Origin: Trichormus variabilis 0441
GTDB lineage: Bacteria; Cyanobacteriota; Cyanobacteriia; Cyanobacteriales; Nostocaceae
NCBI RefSeq assembly: GCF_009856605.1
Contig: NZ_CP047242.1
Span: 5,274,501 to 5,338,500, forward strand
Length of the DNA: 64,000 nt
Direction of reading: 5' to 3'
A model generated the notes under the pieces. That model ran no database searches. It saw only the letters and a program-made list of their open reading frames with translations, and was not told the DNA's origin. Position 1 is the first letter of the stretch. Each line of letters starts with the position of its first letter. This document shows positions 42,277-50,536 of the stretch, one piece after another. A program made the translations under genes and the position numbers.

Positions 42277-44490
42277 ATGAGCGTGAATGATACTGGACAC
42301 TCCGATAATTCTGCTTGGAATAGGCAAGTCTATCACCGTCTCAAACTTGCCCTTAGTCTTGGTTTGCGACGACAACTTTTCTTAGCAGTATGTGACGATT
42401 TACACCTAAGAAATCAAGTAGCTGCGCGGTTACATTCTACTTTGGCCTATCCTGTCGGCCAGGTACTATATCAGCCATCAGATGGACAGGAAGCGAGTAC
42501 ATCGGCTTATCCGAGACTAGTTACTTTGCGGTTGAATTTAAATGAACCCAATCCTATTGCTCAAATTAATCAGTGGTTGGCTAATTATCCGCCGCCAATT
42601 GTAGGTGCATCAAAAGATAACCCTGGAAAACCTTTACCTATACCCACATTTCAGCTTGTGGGTGTGGAACAACTCACCAAACAAACAGTAGCCAGTCAGC
42701 GTTTATTTCTACATTATCTGCGCTTGAGTGAACAGTTTTTTGCTGCTCAAGAATCCAGCCGATTTCTGGAATCTAGTGTATTGTTATGGGTGTCGCGTCC
42801 TTGGTTATCAGCTATTCAGCAATCAGCGCCGCAGTTTTGGCGTTGGCGGACTGGTGTATTTGTATTTGCCGGCGAACCTACTCCAACAACTCAAAATTCA
42901 GGTCATCCAGAACGTTTTTCCAATTCTAGAAGCGTGAAATTAGGTAATCTTGAACAGTCTGTACTAGACGAATTAAGTATGGAAGGTGAGGTGAGAAGCC
43001 CATCTACCACAGAGTTTAACTTTGGGGATGAAGTAGACTTACCTTCAGAACTACCGGGGAATCATCCACAACCAAAAGAAGAAACCCCTCCGTTAATTTC
43101 GGAATTACCCCCAACTCAGCAAAAGCCGCAGGAACTTACAGTTAGGTCTAATGCTGCTAATAGTTCATCGCTTTCGTCTTTGTCTCATGTCAGCCAAGAA
43201 TTAACGGAGTTAGTGCTGGCAACAATTAATACAAAAATATCATCAGAAGCAGAGGATGACTGGCAACCACAGGAACTGCTGTTGGAGATTGAGGAATTAC
43301 ACTCACAATCAGTTAGTGGGGAGATACTGGCGGCGGCTTATCATCAGCTAGGAAATTTGTATCGTCTGCGAATTGAGCGGGGACAGTCAACTTTAGAAGA
43401 CTTGATGGTAGCAATTATTGCTTATCAAGAGTCTATTAGCTATGACGAAAATTCCCCACAACTGCCCGATATCTTAAATGACTTGGGTACTCTCTATTGG
43501 ATGCTTTATCGCACACCACCCAATTTAGAGGAGGGGCAAACTTATATTGAGCAGGGAATCGAATTTTATGAGTTAGCGTTAAAAATAATTTCTCCAGAAA
43601 CACACCCTGATACTTATGCACGAGTGCATAATAATTTGGGGACAGCCTATGGAGATTTGGCGCGGTTTGCTAATCCGGCGGAGAATTGGCAACAGGCGGT
43701 TGTATCTTACGACGAAGCTTTACGCCACCGGACTGTGGAATTAGATCCTTTAAAGTATGCTGCTTGTCAGAATAATTTAGGTACGGCTTATTGGCATTTA
43801 GCTCAGTATAATCAGCCGGTGGTGCATTTGAAAAAAGCGATCGCCTCTTACAAACAATCACTAGCTCACTACAACCCCCAAGACGAACCCCTCAAATATG
43901 GGATGATTCAAAATAATGTCGGTACTGCCTACTGGAATTTGGCGCAGTACGAACAACCAGGGGAAAATCTCCAGTTAGCCATTGATGTCTACAGAGAAGC
44001 TTTAAAATATCGCACGGCGGCAATGGTTCCTAATGCTTGTGCCGCAACTCACAATAATTTAGGTACGGCTTATTGGCATTTGGCCAATTTACCGCAAACT
44101 ACTAAAGATATTAGGCAGAAGTTATTGACTTTATGTATTAATGCTTATGAAGAGGCGATCGCTCTCGCCCATTCCTTGAGTAGTGTATCTTTAAGCTTTG
44201 ATTTATTTGCTACCCACAATAACTTGGGACTCGCCCATTATCAGTTAGTCACTGATAATTATTTTAGTGGAGATAAAGGCAGGCGATCGCATCATCTGGA
44301 AGCAGCTTTAGATAATCATTTACAAGCTTTAAATGGTTTAAGTAAGCAACCAGAGGCTTATCAAGCAACTTTTGCTTATGTAGTCAAAACCATTCGGGCT
44401 TTTCACAATGAATTAGGTTTTCAAGGGCAAAATTTGGCTTTGTCTAAAGTTCCTGGTCATCTGTTACCGGAAATTTTACCCAAGTTATAG
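42277..44490 (+). CDS. TPR-repeat protein with ATPase-like N-terminal domain
   Basis: A 737-residue cytoplasmic protein. Residues 15-215 look like a degraded AAA/STAND-type core (LGLRRQLFLAVCDDLHLRNQVAARL, FQLVGVEQLTKQ, SSVLLWVSRPWL), but no Walker A GxxxxGK is visible. A Pro/Ser-rich linker spans about 220-310. Residues 330-640 carry about six 40-residue TPR-like units with the recurring signature NNLGTAYWHLAQY. It is probably a protein-interaction scaffold. The function is unknown. Confidence 0.78.
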   Translation: MSVNDTGHSDNSAWNRQVYHRLKLALSLGLRRQLFLAVCDDLHLRNQVAARLHSTLAYPVGQVLYQPSDGQEASTSAYPRLVTLRLNLNEPNPIAQINQWLANYPPPIVGASKDNPGKPLPIPTFQLVGVEQLTKQTVASQRLFLHYLRLSEQFFAAQESSRFLESSVLLWVSRPWLSAIQQSAPQFWRWRTGVFVFAGEPTPTTQNSGHPERFSNSRSVKLGNLEQSVLDELSMEGEVRSPSTTEFNFGDEVDLPSELPGNHPQPKEETPPLISELPPTQQKPQELTVRSNAANSSSLSSLSHVSQELTELVLATINTKISSEAEDDWQPQELLLEIEELHSQSVSGEILAAAYHQLGNLYRLRIERGQSTLEDLMVAIIAYQESISYDENSPQLPDILNDLGTLYWMLYRTPPNLEEGQTYIEQGIEFYELALKIISPETHPDTYARVHNNLGTAYGDLARFANPAENWQQAVVSYDEALRHRTVELDPLKYAACQNNLGTAYWHLAQYNQPVVHLKKAIASYKQSLAHYNPQDEPLKYGMIQNNVGTAYWNLAQYEQPGENLQLAIDVYREALKYRTAAMVPNACAATHNNLGTAYWHLANLPQTTKDIRQKLLTLCINAYEEAIALAHSLSSVSLSFDLFATHNNLGLAHYQLVTDNYFSGDKGRRSHHLEAALDNHLQALNGLSKQPEAYQATFAYVVKTIRAFHNELGFQGQNLALSKVPGHLLPEILPKL

Positions 44491-44731
44491 TTTTGAACGA
44501 AATTGCCAATAATTTCTGTATTATACATAATTTAATGTGAAATTTTATGTATAAAATGCTTAACAAATTATGCGTAAAATTATTTAATTTTTGATTGCAC
44601 TACCCCAAAAGGTGAAATTAAATAGCAACAGTACTTTTTCATCACATTGTTAAATACAGCAGAAATATTATCTTCAGAGAATCTTAGTAAATATGTAATT
44701 GCTTTTGTTACAAAGATTATATTTGTCATAA

Positions 44732-44959
44732 ATGCGTGATTGCCGAAAACAGAAAGCATTTACAGCAAATGAGAAAGCAATATCTCTAATTGCTTGCGGA
44801 AAACACCAAAATGAATACGCGATTTACCAAAATGAGAAAGCATTTACAGCAAATAAGAAAACAATATGCTTAATTGCTTGCGGAAAACACCGAAAACAGA
44901 AAGCATTTAAGCCAAATAAGAAAGCGATATGCTTGATTGCTTTCTCAAATCAAAATTAA
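44732..44959 (+). repeat. Imperfect tandem repeat with an open frame of 75 codons
   Basis: The unit beginning AGAAAGCATT occurs at 44751, 44835 and 44898. Spacings are 84 and 63 bases, both multiples of 21, so the frame stays open and the peptide repeats the motif QKAF-x-x-N-x-KAI-x-LIA. No ribosome site precedes the ATG and there is no HIP1 site. It may be a small repetitive protein but is more likely a non-coding repeat array. Confidence 0.6.
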
Positions 44960-45006
44960 AGTGACCAGCCTGTAAGTTAAAGCCTTTGCTTAACCTGCGG
45001 GTGTTC

Positions 45007-45039
45007 AGATACCCAACTTTTTAAAAAAGTCTGGTATCT
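45007..45039. repeat. 33-base palindrome AGATACC...GGTATCT
   Basis: AGATACCCAACTTTTT pairs with AAAAAAGTCTGGTATCT except for two internal bases. It has the form of a dispersed Nostoc hairpin repeat and could also act as a weak terminator. Confidence 0.65.
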
Positions 45040-45067
45040 ATGACTAACAAGGTGTTTGCTGGACTAT

Positions 45068-45136
45068 TAGTAGGGTGCGTCAGTGCAATATAACCTAGCT
45101 ATACTCATGAATCATTCATACTGACGCACCCTACTA
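45068..45136. mobile_element. 69-bp MITE-like element with perfect 17-bp inverted repeats
   Basis: Ends TAGTAGGGTGCGTCAGT (45068-45084) and ACTGACGCACCCTACTA (45120-45136) are exact reverse complements around a 35-base AT-rich centre. There is no coding capacity. The TAG/CTA tips fit insertion at a TA or short target. Confidence 0.7.
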
Positions 45137-45209
45137 AACCATTAATTCAGTATTTACACTGAATACTTGCTTCTTAATAAATTCTTCATTGACAGCCTCT
45201 TATTGATCA

Positions 45210-45224
45210 TGATAATCATTATCA
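45210..45224 (+). promoter_or_regulatory. Perfect Zur (FurB) box
   Basis: TGATAATCATTATCA, a perfect 7-1-7 inverted repeat matching the Zur operator described for Anabaena. It lies 30 bases before the ATG of the PEP-CTERM gene, a position suited to repression when zinc is sufficient. Confidence 0.85.
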
Positions 45225-45254
45225 GCAGTAAGTACACTGTCAGAAATAAGCAAT

Positions 45255-46169
45255 ATGGCTTTATACAGCATTCAACTGGGGCAAGCATCTACTTCAGTCT
45301 TAGCAAGCTTTTTACTTGCTGCACCGCTAGCGCTATCCAGCAATATTGCACCAGCACAAGCTCATGGTAATCACACCCATGCTGATGAAACTGAGTTTTA
45401 TATTGGGTTAGATGGTTTAAGAGTTCTGGCTAGTGGCACATATGCGGGATTAGACAACCCTAATTACAATCGCTTAACATTTTTATACGCACATCGGGAA
45501 GAAGATTTTACTACCAATCACTTTCACGGTATTGGAGCTTATAGCTATTTAGGGCCTGTAGGTAGTCCAAGTATTAACCCAACAAATACAAATAACAGAA
45601 TCCCTGAAACCAATACAGGACAACTACCTCTGCAATTATTACCTGGTAAAGGAGCGTTTGCTGGTCGTTTGGTGAGTACTGCGACAGGAGCAGAATATAG
45701 CAATATCAAAATTGAAGCTGTAGAAACTTTAGCCTCAGCTACAGATGCAGATGACCAGTATTTATTTAATAGTTCTGGCGGTCGTTGGCAATCATCTTTA
45801 GGAGGTGCAACGATTGGTCTACAGTTGCTTTCAATTAGTAGTGGATTAAATGTTGCTGACGAAACAGGTGTAAACCTTTTCAATTCCGTCGGTGATATTT
45901 ATACCATCGGTACTGGTGATAATTTCACATTCAGACCAAAGTTCTGGACTGATGCAGCAGCAGCACTAGGGAAATACTCGGCAACATTCAAACTTGTGGA
46001 TGTCAGTACAAATGGTAGTACTTCTTTGCTGGAGTCTGGTACATTTAGTTTTGATTTCAGCGTTGAACAAGTACCCGAACCTTCAACAACTATGAGCTTA
46101 GGTGTATTGGGACTATTGGCGCTTTCTTGGTCTCGATTGAAGAAGCGGACAGTCAAAAGCTTGAACTAA
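45255..46169 (+). CDS. Zur-controlled exported PEP-CTERM protein with His-rich N-terminus
   Basis: A 304-residue exported protein. A signal peptide (about residues 1-36, ending APAQA) is followed by HGNHTHADE, a His/Asp-rich stretch that could bind zinc. The beta-rich body has two further His in TTNHFHGIG. The C-terminus is a PEP-CTERM sorting signal: VPEPST, a hydrophobic span (MSLGVLGLLALSW) and a basic tail (RLKKR). The Zur box suggests it is made under zinc shortage. From memory it resembles All3515 of Nostoc PCC 7120, a Zur-regulated protein. A role in capturing or storing zinc at the cell surface is inference. Confidence 0.82.
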   Translation: MALYSIQLGQASTSVLASFLLAAPLALSSNIAPAQAHGNHTHADETEFYIGLDGLRVLASGTYAGLDNPNYNRLTFLYAHREEDFTTNHFHGIGAYSYLGPVGSPSINPTNTNNRIPETNTGQLPLQLLPGKGAFAGRLVSTATGAEYSNIKIEAVETLASATDADDQYLFNSSGGRWQSSLGGATIGLQLLSISSGLNVADETGVNLFNSVGDIYTIGTGDNFTFRPKFWTDAAAALGKYSATFKLVDVSTNGSTSLLESGTFSFDFSVEQVPEPSTTMSLGVLGLLALSWSRLKKRTVKSLN

Positions 46170-46311
46170 TAGTAGGGGTGTAGGGACTAGGGACTGGGGA
46201 CTGGAGACTGGGTTAAAAGTCTTGTTTTGTCTAGGTTGTATCATCTATTGATGTCCTAACACTACTGGCGACAGCCATAATTGATCAATCGAATGTAATT
46301 ATTTCCTGTCC

Positions 46312-46376
46312 ACCCCTAAACCCCTAAACCCCTACACCCTTACACCCTTACACCCCTAAACCCCTACACCCCTAAA
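46312..46376 (+). repeat. CCCCTAAA / CCCTTACA tandem array
   Basis: About nine 7- to 8-base units of CCCCTAAA, CCCCTACA and CCCTTACA. The right end overlaps the stop codon of the hydrolase gene (TAG at 46374-46372). Confidence 0.85.
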
Positions 46377-47274
46377 ATAAAAAACCCTCAATGGCGGCGA
46401 AAATAGCTGCTGGGTATTCCTCATGCAGTCCTAAGGAACCGGGAACCACTGCGCTTTGCATACCGGGGATTGCAGCTACAGCGTCCATTTCTTCTCGTGA
46501 TTTGGGTGGACTTGATGCACCGATAACTACCATCAGGGGTACAGATAGGGACTGCACTAGTCCGAGGAAATCAGATTGATTGTGTACAGCGTCAATATTG
46601 CCTGTGACAAAAGCCGCAGAAGCAAATCTGGCTCCTGGTTTTTGAGTTGTTTGCCACTTTTTATCGATAAAAGCGGGTGTGAGTCTATCCGCGTCTGTGA
46701 AAACATGACGGCGGTACATGAAATTTAAGAATGAGGGTGTAGTGTTGAGCTTGTAGAGGATTTGTCCAACAATGGGCGATCGCACTAATCCTCTCACTAT
46801 ACCAGCTACTTGTGGACTTGCCCCCATCGTTGGCAAGGGGCCGCGCCATGTGGGTGCTACTAAAACAATCTTGGAGAAAGCATCTGGCTGTTTTTGTGCT
46901 AGCAACAACACATAACTAGCCGCATGACCAGCCGCTAACACAGTAATTGGGGTAGAAAAAACAGCCTGAACAAAATCTTCTAAAAATCGCTGATAAATTT
47001 CTGGTCTGTAATCTAAACTGGGGCGAGAAGATTCGCCAAATCCTGGCCAGTCTACTGCGACTACTTGGAAACGGGGAGCTAGTAACCTAGCCATTTCACC
47101 CATTTCCAAACGGGTAGATACACTGCTAAAAGCTGGTAATAGTAAAAGTGGTGAACCTTGACCAAGGGTTTCATACACCACCCGTAATGGTTGACCTTCC
47201 CACTGCCAGAGAAATTCATGAACTACTCCACCAAACCCAGTAGGATCAGAGGTGGATAACACATTGGTAGACAT
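46372..47274 (-). CDS. Alpha/beta-fold hydrolase
   Basis: A 300-residue AB hydrolase-1 family protein without a signal peptide. The oxyanion region is LLLPAFSSVSTR and the Asp follows VVAVDWPGFGESSRP. The nucleophile elbow reads AAGHAAS, where the family would have G-x-S-x-G; the Ser is replaced by His, so catalysis by the usual triad is doubtful. The C-terminal His is in GSLGLHEEYP. It starts 19 bases after sufE and is almost certainly co-transcribed with it. Confidence 0.82.
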   Translation of the reverse strand: MSTNVLSTSDPTGFGGVVHEFLWQWEGQPLRVVYETLGQGSPLLLLPAFSSVSTRLEMGEMARLLAPRFQVVAVDWPGFGESSRPSLDYRPEIYQRFLEDFVQAVFSTPITVLAAGHAASYVLLLAQKQPDAFSKIVLVAPTWRGPLPTMGASPQVAGIVRGLVRSPIVGQILYKLNTTPSFLNFMYRRHVFTDADRLTPAFIDKKWQTTQKPGARFASAAFVTGNIDAVHNQSDFLGLVQSLSVPLMVVIGASSPPKSREEMDAVAAIPGMQSAVVPGSLGLHEEYPAAIFAAIEGFLF

Positions 47275-47293
47275 AATTTTTCCATCATCAGCC

Positions 47294-47728
47294 CTATGGT
47301 TCTAACTTACATTCCAGCGCCTTTTTTTGCATGGTTTTAAATATGTTGTAAAATCCGTTGGCGCGGGAAGGTGTCAAGCTGACGTTTAAACCAGTGGCTT
47401 GGATGAAATCTGGAGTTAGTTGGACAATTTCTGTGGGAGTCAGTCCATTTAGCCCTTCAATGAGAAACGCAAGTAATCCTTTAGTTAATTGAGAGTCAGA
47501 GTCTCCCTCATACGCAACATGACCATCATTTAAGTGTGCGGTCACGTAAACTTGTGAAACACAACCAGGAACTTTATTTTCCGGGACTTTACCAGTTTCT
47601 GGGAACTCTGGCAGCTTTTGAGCATACCAAATCAATTGTTCATAACGGCGCTTCGGGTCGGTAGCACGTTGAAAGCGTTGGACAAGTTTAGCAAGTGCAG
47701 GTGGTAAAGAATCTAAACTAGAGGACAT
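47294..47728 (-). CDS. sufE: Cysteine desulfurase activator SufE
   Basis: Accepts sulfur from the SufS cysteine desulfurase and passes it to the SufBCD scaffold in iron-sulfur cluster assembly. It has 144 residues, the family length. The active Cys is C56 in NKVPGCVSQVYV, and the PEFPETGKVPENKV block precedes it. It is the first gene of a two-gene unit with the hydrolase. Confidence 0.95.
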   Translation of the reverse strand: MSSSLDSLPPALAKLVQRFQRATDPKRRYEQLIWYAQKLPEFPETGKVPENKVPGCVSQVYVTAHLNDGHVAYEGDSDSQLTKGLLAFLIEGLNGLTPTEIVQLTPDFIQATGLNVSLTPSRANGFYNIFKTMQKKALECKLEP

Positions 47729-47794
47729 AAAAGCATCTGCAAATAATCGGTCTCACCTTGAGTTTAGATTATCTGATTGGTCAATGGTCAGTTG

Positions 47795-47950
47795 TCAGTT
47801 GTCAGAGACGCGATTAATCGCGTCTGTACAATTGTCAGTTGTGAAGCAGTGCGTTGGGGAGACAGCGCTGTGGGCGGCTTTGCCGACTTGAAGCGACTGT
47901 CGTCGGGTTCCCCGACTTAAAGCAACTGCCGAACCGTAAGGGTCAGTTGT
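47795..47950. repeat. Mixed repeat spacer between folB and sufE
   Basis: An AGTTGTC heptad run, one AGAGACGCGATTAATCGCGTCTGTACA unit (47804-47829, locus C) and a GGGCGGCTTTGCCGACTTG-type hairpin family (about 47870-47930). There is no gene. Confidence 0.75.
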
Positions 47951-47973
47951 CATTAGTTTTTCCCTGTCTCCTT

Positions 47974-48339
47974 TCATGTAGTCCTAGTTTTCGTCAAATC
48001 AATGCTAATTTTGCCGCCAAAATCGGGAATGGGTGCGGCGGGTTTGGTGAGTTTAACTTGGACTTGTGCGACTTGATGGCATTGCTGGATGATAGAATCA
48101 GCGATCGCACCAGCTAAACGCTCTATCAAAGCAAACTTAGAGGTTTTCACCAAGTCTTTGATTAAGCTAATGACGCTGCGATAATCAAGAGTATCGGCTA
48201 TCTCATCACTCTTAGCAGCTGCGGATAAATCTAACCATAACTTGACATCCACCTCAAACCACTGTCCTAACACCTGTTCCTCTGGCAAGTAGCCGGTGTA
48301 GCCATAGCAGCGAATCTCCGTTAAGTGAATGCAGTCCAT
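47974..48339 (-). CDS. folB: Dihydroneopterin aldolase
   Basis: Cleaves dihydroneopterin to hydroxymethyl-dihydropterin and glycolaldehyde in folate synthesis. It has 121 residues, the family size. Diagnostic parts are the start DCIHLTEIRCYGYTGYLPEE with the conserved Glu, the DYRSVI motif near residue 50, KFALIERLAGAIAD and the C-terminal KPAAPIPDFGGKISI. It lies between sufE and nblS on the same strand, with gaps of about 100 and 245 bases. Confidence 0.94.
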   Translation of the reverse strand: MDCIHLTEIRCYGYTGYLPEEQVLGQWFEVDVKLWLDLSAAAKSDEIADTLDYRSVISLIKDLVKTSKFALIERLAGAIADSIIQQCHQVAQVQVKLTKPAAPIPDFGGKISIDLTKTRTT

Positions 48340-48439
48340 CTAAATCCCCACCTTTGCATAGAATTTTCCCCAGAAGGATTTTATAGCAAAGTGCTGAGTT
48401 TTCTTCTATCCTATTTCCGATGTTGCCTTGATTAGCTTC

Positions 48440-50392
48440 CTAATTAGCTGGCAATGCTGCCTTCTCCTCACCAGACTCCGCCATCTTTTTCGGTGCTTCG
48501 TCTTCAAACAAAATTAAGTCAAACCAAAAAGTAGTACCTACCCCTACTTCACTGACTAGGTTTACTTTACTGCGGTGTCGTTCCACAATATTTCGCACAA
48601 TCGACAACCCTAAACCTGTACCTTCTAAAGTGTGAACTCTGTTTTCTACCCGGAAGAAACGGTCAAAAATCGCTTGTTGGTCTTCTGGGGCAATACCGAT
48701 ACCGGTATCAGAAACTTCTATCCGCACTTGGGTAGGCTGATTGGGGGAATTGGGTTTAGTGTGTAATACGTAGGTACGGATGGCGATTTTACCACCGGAG
48801 GGAGTGAATTTGAGGGCATTGCCGACCAAATTAGCTAAGACTTGTAATAGTAAATCGTAATTCCCTAAGACTAGTGGCAAGCCAGGGGCAACATCCTGGA
48901 TGAGTTCGATACCTTTATCTTTAGCGTTGAGTTGATAGGTACGTAGTGTTTGTTCAATGGCCTGGGCTAAATCCACACCATCGAAACTGTAGCTACGACC
49001 AGATTCCAACTTAGATAAATCTAAAACATCATTAACAAGACGAGTCAGGCGATCAGTTTCATGATTAACTGTTTGCAGAAACTCCTGGCGTTCTTCTATG
49101 CTCAAGTCTTCGCCGTAGTCGTGGAGGGTTTCAATAAAAGATTTGATATTAAATAAAGGCGTTCGCAGTTCGTGGGAAACGTTGCTGATAAATTGGCTTT
49201 TGGCTTCGTTTAGTTCCACCTCACGGGTAATATCCTGCACCGTAATGGCAATACCTTTGATACTTTCCCGTTGCAGATTGAGGACTGTAGTCAAAAGAAT
49301 GCGAATTGTGCGGTTACTGGGTTGGTTGAGAGTCAGGCGAAATTCAGCACTATCACATTCACCGGCTGCCATTTCGTATAGTGGTCTGGTGATTTCCATT
49401 TGTACCGTTGGGGGTAAGTGATGCAATACATTACTACCCACCACATCATCAGCGCCTTCCCAGCCGAAAATGTGTCTGGCTGTGGGGTTGACTAAAATCA
49501 CCTGCATATTGTTGTCAATCAACACAGCACCGTCGGCAATTGTGGAAACTAAGGTTTCTAGCTTGGCTTTCTCGGCTGTTAGTTCCTCAATATTCTGCTC
49601 TTCATAGCGCTCTAGGCGCTCTGCCATTTCATTAAAATTGAGAATTAACTCTCCTAGTTCGCCTCCCAAGGGCAAATCAATACGCTGCTTAAAATTACCA
49701 GCCGCGATTTGTTTTACCCCTACCAATAATTCTTTAATCGGCTTGGTGATAGTCAAGGCATTAACCACCCCTGCCAAAATCACCATGACCCAAATCGTAA
49801 TAAAAACCGCAATGGTGACATCGCGGGTAAAATTGGTGGAGATAACGGCTGTTTGGTTGGGGTTGATGCCAATAGCCAACACACCCAAGTATTTTTTATC
49901 GGCAATTAGGGGAATGAACACATCAGTCACAGTTCCATCTGGACTCATGTGTTGCCGTACCATTGGCTTTTCGCCCTCACCAGGGTACTCTTCTGGTAAT
50001 TGTATGCGGCGCTCAATTGAGAGGGAGTTTTCTACCTCTGGTTCCCAAAAGGGAATGCCAAAAAAGATTTTCCCCGTTTCATCAGCGTAGAGCATATAAC
50101 GCACACTAGAAGTGCTGCTGTAGAAGCGTTGGGAAAATTGGGCAACTTCAGTTAGATTATGGTCTGCAACCAGGGGTGCAACATTAGCAGCCAGAAGTAG
50201 ACCCAAATCCCGCCCAAAACGGGTGTCATTCACTTGGGCATCTTGCTGAATTGTGTTTACCGCCCAAAAGGTGAGACCGCTCATCACCAGGGAAACCACC
50301 AAAGTGGCTGCGGCTAACAGTTTAGTCTGGAGTGTGAACTCTGACCACCAATTGGCGATCGCTTCTCGAATTGTTTTTAACAGCGCCAGCAT
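48440..50392 (-). CDS. nblS: Sensor histidine kinase NblS/Hik33
   Basis: Membrane sensor kinase of the essential cyanobacterial NblS/Hik33 (DspA) pathway, which controls high-light, nutrient and cold responses through RpaB-type regulators. At 650 residues the layout is: membrane segment 25-47, periplasmic sensor to about 190, second span (AVFITIWVMVILAGVVNAL), HAMP (about 215-265), PAS (about 285-395), dimerisation helix with the phospho-His in ISNVSHELRTPL, and HATPase with NLVGNALKFTP, DTGIGI and GTGLGLSI all intact. The purD gene lies just upstream on the same strand, a neighbourhood I recall from other cyanobacteria. Confidence 0.92.
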   Translation of the reverse strand: MLALLKTIREAIANWWSEFTLQTKLLAAATLVVSLVMSGLTFWAVNTIQQDAQVNDTRFGRDLGLLLAANVAPLVADHNLTEVAQFSQRFYSSTSSVRYMLYADETGKIFFGIPFWEPEVENSLSIERRIQLPEEYPGEGEKPMVRQHMSPDGTVTDVFIPLIADKKYLGVLAIGINPNQTAVISTNFTRDVTIAVFITIWVMVILAGVVNALTITKPIKELLVGVKQIAAGNFKQRIDLPLGGELGELILNFNEMAERLERYEEQNIEELTAEKAKLETLVSTIADGAVLIDNNMQVILVNPTARHIFGWEGADDVVGSNVLHHLPPTVQMEITRPLYEMAAGECDSAEFRLTLNQPSNRTIRILLTTVLNLQRESIKGIAITVQDITREVELNEAKSQFISNVSHELRTPLFNIKSFIETLHDYGEDLSIEERQEFLQTVNHETDRLTRLVNDVLDLSKLESGRSYSFDGVDLAQAIEQTLRTYQLNAKDKGIELIQDVAPGLPLVLGNYDLLLQVLANLVGNALKFTPSGGKIAIRTYVLHTKPNSPNQPTQVRIEVSDTGIGIAPEDQQAIFDRFFRVENRVHTLEGTGLGLSIVRNIVERHRSKVNLVSEVGVGTTFWFDLILFEDEAPKKMAESGEEKAALPAN

Positions 50393-50460
50393 CTCTAATA
50401 AAGTTGTTAGTAGCTTTGGTTATGAACCCCAACAACTTAAAAATTAACAGTTATTTTGGA

Positions 50461-50530
50461 CATTAGTCATTAGTCAGTTGTCAGTTGTTAGTTGTTAGTT
50501 GTTATTACTCAACAGTTAACAATGGACTTT
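50461..50530 (+). repeat. GTTAGTT/GTCAGTT heptad array between purD and nblS
   Basis: Tandem GTCAGTT and GTTAGTT units occupy most of the 144-base purD-nblS spacer. Confidence 0.8.
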
Positions 50531-50536
50531 GGACTA

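Larger units (their letters stand above)
44491..45254. other. Repeat-rich intergenic region
   Basis: About 760 bases holding a three-unit tandem repeat (44740-44950), a 33-base palindrome (45007-45039), a MITE-like inverted-repeat element (45068-45136) and a Zur box (45210-45224). Each is listed separately. Confidence 0.7.

Noticed and set aside
46312..46376. Telomere-like CCCCTAAA repeat
   Set aside because: It is only about 65 bases, lies internally between genes and belongs with the other heptad arrays; nothing suggests a chromosome end.
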